From positions 13,924,001 to 13,988,000 of the forward strand of contig CM029115.1 of assembly GCA_016859345.1 (NCBI GenBank): a stretch of DNA of 64,000 nucleotides, given 5' to 3'. This DNA comes from Istiophorus platypterus. Taxonomy: Eukaryota; Chordata; Actinopteri; Istiophoriformes; Istiophoridae. Shown here one piece after another: positions 30,417-43,200 of the stretch. The notes under the pieces are model-generated. The model did not search any database. It saw only the letters and a list, made by a program, of their open reading frames with translations, and was not told the DNA's origin. Made by a program: the position numbers and the translations under genes. Numbering within the stretch: the first letter of the stretch is position 1; each line of letters opens with the position of its first letter.

Positions 30417-33400
30417 GCCTGTTTTGCATGTTTCGTGTAACAAATCATTTGCATTTAAGACTGTATTTCTTACAAGCTGGATTGCTACCTCTGCATGTCA
30501 ATGTACCTTGGAATTAATATTTACCAGTTGGCTGTTTCACAAACCCTCATGTATACAACAGAAACTACTCCAAAGCCCTGGAGTGGACAGTCTCTTGATT
30601 CAAGCCTCCATATAAGGAAACGCTCCACTTCCAACTAGAATAACTCTTGGGTTGGGCAGGACGGCATTTGAAAAGTGTTTGGCTGTAAACAAGTGAGCTG
30701 GGTGAATACGTCCCTTCCCTTTGTTTTAACCTTGCAGTCATAATTGGACCAATTCAGGTGCAAGAGAGGTCAGACTGAATCCATCAGGGAGTCTGGCATG
30801 TCCCCCAGAGAGCCCTTGGGTGCCATCATGGTTGACAGTGGTGAAGTGCTGGCTGCTGCTTTTTCTGTTAAGAAGCTCCAAGCAGTGGCCAAGTGGCAGG
30901 TCCTGACACTGTGAGTGACATAAGTACTGCAATACTGCTGACAGATCTAACCTGGGTCTGTAATTAATGTACTCCAGTACACAGCCATGTCATCTGAGAA
31001 GGCTCTGGCATAGGGGACCAGTCCTTTGACCTGTCATCGCACAGCTTACACCTCTCAGCACCTCATTCAATACAGAGCTGGTACTGGAGGTGGGCTGCGA
31101 GCTTGACTGGTTTCACACTCCTTCTGCTCCCTCTCTGTGTCTTTCTTTGAGCTGCCCCCTGCATGCCATGTCCCAGTACAGTAATGGTGTGTCTGCAGAA
31201 CAAAGTCCACTTTCACTACTGAATTAAAAAGTGGTGGGAGACTGAGATCTTTATGTGCAGAGTAAACCTCTGGCAATTTCCTCAAGTGAGAGATTTAAAA
31301 AAACAAAAAACAAAAAAAACACTAGATTTTTAGTTCTTCCCACATTCAAGCTGGCAGGCATGACACAGGCTAATCATTCAGATATAGTCCTCATTTCTTC
31401 AGGCTGTGCATTTGGAAGCTAGAGCTGAAAGGGAAATACCATGTTATTTAAGAATCGTAGTGTGTTATGTATGTATGTATGTATGTTATGACTTTGGACA
31501 GTGTGACCAATTCTGTTGCCACCAAAGCAGTTTTATCACTTAGTATAAGGAGCAAGTGAGCTACTGGGATATAGAAACATTAATTTCAGATCTTAAATTA
31601 ATGGTCATTCCTTTTTTTTATTATTATTAACTCATTTATAGTTTTCCTTTTAACATCTATTTTTGGAAATTATCACCATGCTACTCTCAAATGTTTTTTT
31701 TTTTCTAACAAAGCAGCTCCATCTGGATATCTCAGTATAGCCTCAGCTGGCAATGCAGTTCTCAAAAGTGGGGCGAGTCTGTTCTTGCAAATAGAATAAC
31801 TAGACTGCACTGCAGTGGATCAGTATTACTGAATTGCTTTCAGCAATTCTGACCATTTCTAATAAACTGAATAAAAAGGATAATGATGCCGCTTAATTTG
31901 AAATTGATTTAACTAATTTGTAAGTGAATCAGCATGTTTTTACATGTGCTATTGTGGCAACTCTACAGAAGTGTCTGCTTTTAGTTTATGAGCTTTTAAG
32001 AGACTCAGCTCTGCCTTGTGGATAAAACTCTTGATTGAAGGACAGTTAAAAGTTCAATCACTTGGGTCTCATTTAATTTTGTTGCAAGGACACACATCCT
32101 CTACATGCCCCCACCCTCCGACCCCTTTCCATCCTTAATATGAGGGTGCATCTGTCCGGCTAACCCATCTGTCTATGCTGTGTCTCTCCCAGTCTCTGTG
32201 GGTAGCCAGCTGCTCATTGCCTTTGTCCCATGCTTACTCCAAGCACAGCCCTTTGTCATTTCCACACTTGACTGGGGGGAGGCAGAAGAGTGATGATGCT
32301 CAGTCCCCCTTCACAATTAAACCATATGCAACTGTTCACCATCTTTGTTGTAGTGATGCAGTAACAGTATGGAGTGTGGATGCTTGAAATTATGAGCCAA
32401 AAAACATTCCTCCCTCTACTTATATTAAGGAAAATGTACTCTTTGTCATAAGTCCTTATATGTCTGGAAAAGGGTGGAACAGCATCTTCTGGAGATCAGA
32501 GGTTGATGTTGTGGATATGTGACCTGACCTGAGGTTTGAGCCTCATTATGAGTAGTCAACCGATTGAGCTGGCTCTTTGTGTGACTCACTAGGGTGAGGT
32601 TAGTGTGGCAGGCCGCCGTGACTCAGCACATCCATGAGTATTGTTGCTTCCTCCTGTCAGAACACAGGGATTTATAGAGAGGGCATCAGATGTCCAGCTC
32701 AACACATCTCATTCCCTTCCCTCATGCTTTCAATCTCCCCCTTTCTCTTTCTTAGCTGGATGCCTGCTAATTTATTCCCTGATTTCCATATGAAGGAAGC
32801 TGTGGGAGTGAATGCTAGTAAGCTAGCAAGTGTTCAGTGAAAAATTCCCTATAATTCCTCTTTGTCTGCTCAGCAGAGGAGATGGGAAGTAGCAGTAAAC
32901 CATTACAGTTGTTTTAATTTATTTCCCTTAACTAGAAATTTCTGATTTGATTAATCAAATCATGGCATTGTTAAAGGTTTCTTGCTCTCTGTCCCTTTTC
33001 TGCCATCGGCATCTTTATTTTCCATGTATGTTAGTCACTTTGTCAGTTGTTAGCATCTTTAGTTACCTCTTTTGGCTTTTCCTTTGTAAGTGTGACCTAA
33101 ACTCCAGCCTTAACACCAAATAGTGTATTGCCTAATGTAGAAGGCATGTTCCACATTAGTGCTTCAAACACTGCCTCTGTGCAAGAGGGATGATCAGATG
33201 TGGAGTGTGTGTTTGATTTGGGTTCAATCCTTCAATGCACCATTCATCCAGTGCTCAACCTTTGCTGTTAGTAATCCCTGGGCGTGTGCACAGTGATACG
33301 ATATTTCTGTCTCTGATACACCAGTTAGGTGGCTAACTAAGCTGCACACCCTGTCTTCACACTCAATACTCTGCGTGTACATGATATCCAGGGTCTTTCC

Positions 33401-36400
33401 CCATACTTTGGTCTGTTTTTGTTCCAAGACCTCTATACTGCTCAGTCGCCTCTGCCTTTGCTGCTTCTGCCGCTCAGTCCTGCTGACTGCAGATTTTACC
33501 ATATATGGTCATTCACTGCTCCCTGCCTGACAGCCTTCCAAGACCATTTCCTCCCTGCCCTGCTATTGGCTGCTTTGTGCAGAGTCGGTACACATGTGAA
33601 TTCTGGGATAGGCCGAAATATGAAGAGCGGCCAAGATGAGGGAACTAGGTTGAAGTCAGATGTTGTCTCTGTCACAGTAATTCACTGTATCCAAGTGCCA
33701 TATTGCCATATTTAATTAATTATTTCAACATAATAATCAGTGTGACTGCTAGATTAGTTAATAATATTTATAATCTATTAATATAGAGCTGTGAGCCCTG
33801 ATTGCTTTATTAAATAAAACACTTTTTTTCCCAAGTGTGAACCTTTAGGAAAAGAGATGATACTTTTCTAATAAGGGATGGTACATAGAATGTTTTCAGT
33901 CATTTGATGCATTAAATGTTGACTGCAACAGCAAATAATTTACAAACTATGGTTGCACATGAATATACCATTCTGGCAGACGAAATCACAAAATAATCTT
34001 TTTGGTTGGACTGCCTTTGATATGTTTCAAGTTTTTCTCAAAAATATCTGTTTCATACACTGCCTGTTTCTCCAATTGATACATTTTCCATGTCACAGTG
34101 GTTGGACTGTATCACAGCATTCGCTATGGGGGGAAAAGTGGGAAGTTGTGGAGACAAGGTGGACAGAGGCCATCCTTCACAGGGATTACAATATCTATTC
34201 AGAGTATTCTCATCAAAGAGATGACAGATGTTAATGACCCTTCTGATTCTTTTTAGGTTTCCTCTGAAAGTGTATAAAAGGACTTTCCTGAACCTAATTG
34301 CTATGACCCTAGATATATTGGAAATACATTTTTCTACATTTTTTATCAGTAACCACCCACTAACTAATAATTCCTTTTAACGATTATGAAACCCATTTAT
34401 GTACAGTGGCTTGTGGATACTGATAAAGGATGTGGTTCAAAGTTTCATCTGCTCCAAATACTTACCAAGTGGTATTAGAGCAACCACTCCCAATTGTTTG
34501 GTGGACTTGTCTCAGATGTTATTCGGAATTAATCTTATGACCAAGGTCGTTTTACTAGCCATGTACCAGAAATGTACTGTACTACAGTATATTTTCTGTA
34601 TATTTCTGTATAGATGTGAATACTTAATCTCTTCATCCATTTAGGGCTGAGGTTTCCACTCAGCCTGTAGAGTGCTGCATTGTATTCTTCTTGCCCTATC
34701 ATTTAGAGATTGTAAATCTTATGAAAACGTTCTGGATGCAACAGTACTGTTGCTGCTACTGGCTCAGCTTTTTGTCTCCACCATGCAAACACAGACAGAC
34801 TTGTAAAAGTGGAAATTTCCATGAAGCTCTGAGCAGCACTGGACAGCAGGCATGGAAGACCCTTTAGTGTTGTGCACATGTGAATCACATGTTGAGCTGC
34901 AAGGAAATGGAAGTGTGCAGGCCTCTTGTGTGAATGAAAAGAATGTCGTCTCTTGCCTTGAGGGAATGTTGTTCATCCCCGTTTTTGTTTCAGTGTTGTG
35001 CATTGTATCTATGGCAGTGTGATTCACTCTCATTTTCTGCAGTCTTACTTGTTGCTATGCAACTGGTTGTTTTCTTCGCATCAGACATTCCTCTGGAGGG
35101 ATACAAATGTCTGTAGTGTAGTTATGGTCATGTTAGGTATTCAGCTGCTGAGTTTAACCCCATACTTTTTGTGTGGGTGCTGGACAAAATGATGCTAACT
35201 TCTACATTGCATGTCTTGGTAAACACATTTCCTGTACCTGTAGGCTGGTTGCCTTAGAGTTGATTTTCTTGTCTGGCTGGTTTAGCATGTTGGGTTTTTT
35301 TTTGTTGTTGTTTTTTTTGTAGCCGATTTTTGTGGAAGTCTGATATTACCGACAGTCCTCCACTACTGTTCACCTGTCTGCCCACTTTGGTTTTCTTGAT
35401 ATGTTTTGCAAACCTATATCTGATTTTAAAAATTGGAGTAATCTTCTGCAATGGGTTAATCAAAGCAGAAAGTAAAAATTCATGGCAGGGTAAATCAGCA
35501 ACTATAAAAGTGGTATTCTTTTAAACTACTTTGATAAAACTGTGGGTAGAATCAGAATTGACAAGTGTTAAGTCCTAATTATATATATCAGACAGAAACA
35601 CCATTAACCAGCTTCCTACAGGGAAGTAGTTGGCTTTTTATCAGTTTTATCTTTCACCTAATTTAACCTGCATTTGACAGCATATTGAGTATTGTCACAA
35701 GTTAATTCCTTGTTGTCTTTGGGTTTGAATCTCAGACCTTTCCATGAATATCTCTGCTAGACCACTGAATTACATTGACATGCATTAAATAAAATAACCA
35801 TCAAATTAAGTTACAGTTTAGTTTGTGAAATGAGAAAGAAAGAGAGACCACATAAGAGAGAGGTATCAAAACAATTTTCTTTAGTCTTAGCTAGCAGTTA
35901 CTTTTAAAATGTCATTATTAGTAATCAAAATTTCTGTCTTACTTGACTCCAGGACTGTTCATCCCCTTGTGATTAATTACTTTCGGATTTATTACCCCAT
36001 ATCTGCCTCTCCTAAGTTTCCATTCATTAGGCGTGTGGTTGGCACATAACACTCTGGTAGATGTTTTACTCAACAAGTCAAATTTTAAGACAATTACAGA
36101 CTTGAAAATTAGCCTGAAGCTCTGCTTTTCTATTGTGATGAAGGGGTGAATGCAACAAGTTGCCACAGGTTAACCTATCTGTACTGTTGTACTCAAGTGA
36201 TCCCACAGCAGTGAGTCTGTGATATGAGCTACCTTGTGTGCAGATTTGGTTGTTCGCAGTTAATCTGTTAATTAGCAGTGCTAGCAATTACAGTGATCTC
36301 ACTTCTTACAAATAGCATTCCTGCCTTGAGTATCATATTATCAGATGTTTATGCAGGCTTGAAGTAAGACCCACTTGTGTTCGCTCTTCAGACCCTGGAA

Positions 36401-39400
36401 TTCCTAATTATGTATATCAGGCACAAACACCATTAACACCTCAAAGGGTGCTATATTTGACACCCTAGCGGCCCTCTTGCTCTCATTAGTCATACACATA
36501 CCAGAGCTCCCCGGGGCCGATAGTGGAATTTAAAGAACGTGTCTCTATGGTCGAACTGTTGTCTCCTCTCCTCTGCCCGGGTTGATCAGGAGGTTGAGCT
36601 CCACATCTTAACTCAAGTGTTCCTTCATGGTTCATTGCAATGAAGCAACTGTTGCAGCTATGATTTTATTCTTAAGGTATAGAAAAGTGTTGATAATGAA
36701 ATATTTGGAAAACTGAAACTAATATAAGAGGTCATGTCAAAGTCTTTGTAGCATGTCTGAATTGGAGTTAACATGTGAGATGTTCAGAGACGTTTCTAGG
36801 TCTGAGTGTTGCAGTCTAACTCCTGTTTGGTCCTGTAGATGGTTTCGATCTTTGTGGGCTCTGACAACCAGGCTTCTGCGAGTACAGACATAAAACATGA
36901 ATATCACTTATCACAAATATTTTGTCAACACACGTCTAATTACGTGCAAGAAAATTCTAAACTGCTCCTTGGTAATGAAGCCAACATGTTTACTTTACAG
37001 CACCACATGGTCTGCCTGAAGTCCAAACTGAACTCCAAGGTTCAGGGTGATATGGGACTTGACTGTACATTTGCAGTAAACATTGCTAATATACTAACAT
37101 TCCCAGGTCACGATCTATTCCATTTTTGTCTTATACATATTTTTTTTTTGTCATACACATTGACTCTTACATCGCTCCAATTCTTCAGTAGAGTTGTGGT
37201 TGTCATTTTAAAGCACGAAAGCAGCGGAGTGAACATAAAATCAGTGTTTCATGAAGTGTTAAGGCATAGTATTACACTCGCTATGGATAATTTACCATAG
37301 TCCTACAGGGACATGTTCTTCTCCTAAAGTATTTGGTATCAGAAATGATAAAAGGTCACAGCACCAGTAAATGTTGAAAGGGTAGTAACATTTTTTACAT
37401 GACAGAACTGGTTTGATATGGGTATTAGTCAGGGATGCTTTTTTGTGGATGTGCAAAGTGTCAAACTTGACTGAACATGATTCATAATACTATTATGCCT
37501 TTGTCATAATACTTAGGACTTAATGGATCTATTAACCTTGTCAAAATAATCTGTAGTACTGTAGCATCTTGGTTGACTTGATGTTTGGCTGGTCGATATG
37601 CTCTGGTCTAACTATATTCTTATTGGCCAGACAATTGCTCATTTTACTTTGAGGAGAGAAGCGCTACACAAGTAGCCTTCCAGGATTACCTATTTGTGGT
37701 GGCAAGAGGTACAGATTACCTGTGAACAGCTTTGAACTTGCCCAGCCTAATGGAGCCTGCTAGGTGTATTATTTATTGTTTACTCTGAGTTGGCTCCAAA
37801 CTAATTGACAACATAGAAAATAAATTGTTGGTGTGGCTACATTGTGTTAAAACCGATGAAAGTGGAGTTTAAATGACTTTTCAAACAGAAGTTTGCATAA
37901 CAATTTCAACAATTTCATTACAATTTCAGTTGACTGAGATTTTTTTTGGTTGACTATAGCGGAGATAGTGTGAAGTCAAAATGATAGCATTAATAAAGAA
38001 AAAAAATAACTTTGAATTGTTGACTTGTCTTATCCCTGCGTTCAGTATGTTTATACTGTTTCTGTGGCTGCACCTGGTCATCAGTCTTTGCACTTCCTGC
38101 TTTACATCCTGTTTCTACTGACTTCAGGAAATCATGTGCTGGAATAGTTTTAACTAAGCTGCAGTATACATCTTTATGTGATGACATTAAAATGCACGGA
38201 TGCCATGTCTGCCTGGTAATAAAATTAATTTTAATTTGTAATTTACAAAATTAAAGTAGGATTTTAGAATAGGAGATGTCACCAGTCTCATATACCATGG
38301 TAACGTTATCTGTGTCAAAGTCTGCATTCTTTACATTCTGCCTCAGGGCAGATTTCAGGGTGTGTTCTGCAGTCAGGGTGAGGTTTAGACAGGATCTTGT
38401 GATTTTTACATCCTACATATACACGCACAGAGTTCAGTCTCACATACACTGGACTTTGATCACAAAACTTGGAGCTGGAGTATCCGTCACAGCCCAATTC
38501 TATCAGTCTGGTGACTACATGGTCACAGGCCTAATATTTTCATATGGCACAGAGTCACATACTGTGATTTGTATTGATGTCCAGCCACTGTAGAGACTGT
38601 CAGTTTACTTACATCAGTAACCCTGCCTTTTGTAGCCGGACTAGGACTAACTGACTAAAGTAACATGCAGTCCTTCTTAGTTCACCCCGCATCTGTTTTA
38701 TAAATGCAGTTAAATTTGTCCATTGTTAAAATGCTGTAGAAAACGCAAGTAAATGTTAGTATACTCAAGATCTCTGATGTCAAGTTTGTTTGACATCCAC
38801 TCCAGGTGGAAGATCTGAAAGTTGCAATGTGAGAAGACATGATTCAGAATTACCTTTTTTAAAACAAGAAATATCCTTGAAAAAATGGGTCCCCGGGGCC
38901 ACTAAAGAAAGGCAAATGATTACATAACAAGCCGTTGCAGGTAAGAGCATGTTGTGGGAAGTAAAAAATGGCTCTTCTGGCCATTTTTAGCACACCTTAC
39001 CAGCTGATGTTACATGTCATTTTGCTTTTGTGAACTCCAAATTTGTTTGGAAGAAATATTGATATTGTGAATTCCTTGGGTATAGTACAGAGGTTACAGA
39101 GGTTTACATATGTTGTTTGGATTAACATTAATAATTGCTTCAAATTATGTTTTCATTTGATTTTATTTTAGTTTCTGTTGTACCTCTTACTCATTGCTGA
39201 ATATGTAGTTCAAAGTTAGTTAGTTGTTTTTCTCAAGTCTTTATTGTTGCTATTCCCAGTGTAATGAAAGAATAGCTGTGGCCGGTGAGTGATTCCTTTT
39301 TTTTTTTTTGTATTAGGTAAGCCATCATACTTTATATTGGGCTGCAGCAGCAGAACTCTTTCCACAGTAAGTGACATCATGTCTTGGGCCCTGCAGTGGT

Positions 39401-40232
39401 ACTTGGAGTCATCACAGACTAGGGTGTGTCTTAAACAGCCCAGCCACTACTGCCTGGGTTTGCTAAGTCACTTCACCATGTAGAGAGCGCACCTGGTTCT
39501 CCTGTTTCTCCTGGTTCATAGAGATCAAGGGTCAAATTTAGCTTCAGGTTGATTTTAGGAGGATAGAGGAGGATGCACAGTACAACTGTGTGTGTTTGTG
39601 TGTGCCTTTGCACACGCATTAGCAATTCATTTGTAACCTTCTAGTCTGAGATGTATAAGTAGGTTATGTAAAGGGTACAGTTTAGTTTTTGATTCAGGGT
39701 TACCATTTTAAAGTGAGGAGATGGTGTGGTAAAATGAGTATCTGTTGGCATCTATCTTCTGTATGACATAACCACTAATAACTGTCTTAATTAAGGTGGG
39801 TGGTCAAATAGGGGCTAAATCTAATCTCGCTTTTGCTTCCATGTAGCGCCAATAAAACCCAAGCCTCTTTTTTGGCTGAGTGTTGCTGTGACAAACCAAG
39901 GCTGATGATTCTCATGCTTTAGACAGTAAGGTTTGTTCTTCTCTGTGCTCATCATTTAGAATTGAGCCATGAAAGAAGACTCTGGGTGTAAAATTTAATT
40001 TCAGAATGCATACTAGACTGGCACTTGTCTTGTCTAAATGTGGGTAAACACTCATTACACCCCCCCCACCCACGTGTGCACACACATGCAAACCCTCATT
40101 TTTATTACACTATATCTTAGTCTGCCTCATTCTGCTTTCTTTTTGATCTTTGGTAACGTCCAAAATATAGTAGTTCCTCTCATTCTGTGACATTAACATG
40201 TAATTTCATTTTCCCTGTAGCAGAAATCAGTG

Positions 40233-40278
<46 letters not shown>

Positions 40279-43200
40279 TGTGAGACGGCTTAATTTTGCA
40301 GGTGGGATTTAGGACTATACTGTAATTGTCCTTTTTTAAATCATGCTCAGTCATCCAGCATGAACACTGTTCTCTAAGTAGGACCAGACTAAGACTAATC
40401 TCATTACTCTGTGTTGTTTATCTTTGTCTTTACAGACAGGACGCATCGACAAGTCTTACCCAACAGTGTGTGGTCACACAGGCCCGGTGTTAGACATTGA
40501 CTGGTGCCCCCACAATGATCAGGTCATTGCCAGTGGCTCTGAGGACTGCACAGTGATGGTAAGGCTTGCCCCTTTATACCTGATCTCGGATCAATTTATC
40601 AAGGAAAAATGGCCTCACACATTCTTGGGCTAATAATTGACAAGAGACGACATGCTTTTATTGCGAAAGGCTGGACTGTTGTAACTCAGGGATGGGTGCA
40701 GACCTCACCCTCTGGATTAGATTAGGCTCAAATATGTGTTGTAGGAATCAGAGCTGGGGAATGATTTAGCGGTTTATTGAGCTGAGGTCACTGACTCTTT
40801 TTGAAACTGTAGTTGTACTTTCCTCTGTATGTCCTTATTTGGCCCGTGAAAGGCTGAGATTAGTGTGCTGCCTGTTTAGGTGGCTATCACTTCCTCACCT
40901 GAAAGTCCTGACTTCCTGTTAAACCCACTCTGAATCAGTGTCATATTTGTGTCATGTTTGCAGATGTATAAGTATTGTAATGGAGGCAGGAACTTGGTTG
41001 GAACATGGTTCTACTCTTGATAACATTTGATCTTCAAAGTGAAGTTCATGGCCTGGATTTAGACTAGTAGAATTATGTACCATGATGTGTATGTGGCTGT
41101 ACCTTTTTTTTTATTCTATTTATTTATTTTTTTAAACCACGAAGAATGGATTTTCATTGTCCCTTTACTTATCAATAATAGGCCATTTAAAATCTGTTAG
41201 CATACACTGCCCTTTTTACCTGTACATGAAAACATATTAGCATTCTAAGGAAAATGGTTGATTAAATGAAGACAGATCCTACAAATGCACAATTTAAAAT
41301 AGTAGCGGTATTGTGACCATTTGCTTTAGTCATAGTTTGGACATTGGTTGTTTTTTAAAGTGTGATGGGTTGGGTAAAAACTGATTATCTGTAATATATG
41401 CAAGTTGACAGTTGATGCCATGGATAGTAATACAAGGACCTGTTTTGTTTTTAGATTTTTCAAAACTTTCTTCAGCACACTTAACACACAGTATCAGCTT
41501 TTTGGTTATATAAGCTCCCATCATGTATGAATCAAACACATGTAGTAGATTGGTTGAAGTTTATGTCATTACCTATGAGTAATTGCCACTCCAAGGTTAT
41601 GTACTACATTTAAATAACTTTTTAATGATTAATGAGGGGGGAATTTATATACTGTCATGTGCATAATTATATCAGATATTGTAACAATGCAGTGATATAC
41701 ATTTTTGGTTTTATTTGCCAAACTTCCTATCAGACATTTCCTCAGAACCATTGCATGTGTGGGAAGTAGACCTCCACGTCAACTCATTCATTATCAAAAG
41801 TTTTTGGTTTTCAGTTAACTGCAGCCTGCACACTTGTTATTTAATTGGAGAAGGACCACTGCTGTATCAGTTGTTCTGATAATAACAAACCTTACTGTGG
41901 TTTGTCAAACCAAACCTTTGACTATGTATTTTCTGTCACTAAATCCGAACCTGTTGTTGTCTCTTAATTCTTAGTTGCTGCTGCCCCCCTCAGGTTCACT
42001 TTTGTAACTACAGTATATTGGTGTCTGCTGTGCAGTAACTGTTGATATGTTGGGCTTGACATTAAAGTTTTGTTAAACACAAGGGTGAAAATGAAAGGCT
42101 CCTTCATTCCTGTCTGTTCCTTGTTCCTCACTTCCGCCCTGTTGATGTTCTCCACAGGTTTGGCAGATTCCTGAGAATGGCCTCGTCACTTCCATGTCTG
42201 AGCCAGTGGTGGTATTGGAGGGCCACTCCAAGCGTGTTGGCATTATCACATGGCATCCAACAGCACGCAATGTCCTTCTTAGTGCAGGTAAGAACTCCTT
42301 CTGTGACCTTGAACCTGTGACTAAAAGTGCTGATGAAATAGATTAGTGTTCTAACTGAATTTCTACAAAGACAAAATACTGTGCATGACTTTGATGCACC
42401 GGTTACCTTCATTTCACTCTGTCACCAGGTTGTGACAACCAGATCATCATCTGGAACGTGGGCACGGGCGAGGCCATGATCACCCTGGAGGACATGCACC
42501 CCGATGTCATTTACAATGTGTGCTGGAACCGCAATGGTAGCCTCATCTGCACCGCCTGCAAGGACAAGTCCATCCGTGTCATCGACCCCCGCAAGGAGAC
42601 AATTGTTGCTGTAAGCAGTTTTCAAAGATTTCATTGTTTTAAAAATTTCTCCTCTGTTTTTGATTGTATCTTTAATATGTGGGACATAAATATAAATCTA
42701 TGACCAGTGAAATGGGGTTGCAAGTAGGCAAGCAGCTTCAGTTGTAACGCCTGGGTTCATTGCTAGGGTCCCTTAAAATTGTCCTTCAGTTTGTCCCTGA
42801 ATTATCACTGGACTTGGGTTTATTGCTTTTTCTCTGTCAGTAGGAAATAAGTGAAAATGATTTAATTTAACCTGAATAGTATGGTTTGTGTTGTTGCCTA
42901 TCTAAAAATTTGGCTTACATTGTGATTTTTTTTTTTTTTTTTTTTTTAATTTTTTTAATTTAATTTATTAATTTTTTTTTTATTTTTTTTTTGAGAAGAC
43001 AACAAAACCCAGAATATTCATGTCTCCTGACATTAGCACAGGAAATATAATAGAACGCAAACTGGCCGGGAGTGTAAGATTAGCAGTAAGGAACAAAACT
43101 AAAAATAAAAGTTAATATAATAAACTGTCCAGGAAACAGTGACTTTTGGCTCTTTTCACATATAAACAATACTTCACAGGAGAAGGAGAAGGCACATGAG

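Larger units (their letters stand above)
29480..40435 (+). other. coro1c: coro1c intron 2 (11.0 kb)
   Basis: The intron is bounded by consensus GTAAGT and TTTACAG. It holds a CT...GA inverted microsatellite pair (30340-30411), an (ATGT)n run near 31464-31487, a pair of short dispersed repeats (35574 and 36403) and a (GT)n tract at 40235-40282. No supported exon or complete mobile element was seen. Confidence 0.6.

Noticed and set aside
36839..37300. 153-codon plus-strand frame in coro1c intron 2
   Set aside because: It follows a TGTAG that could be an acceptor, but the translation lacks any domain or codon bias and coro1c frame continuity needs no extra exon.
38276..38593. 105-codon plus-strand frame in coro1c intron 2
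   Set aside because: No splice or family support.
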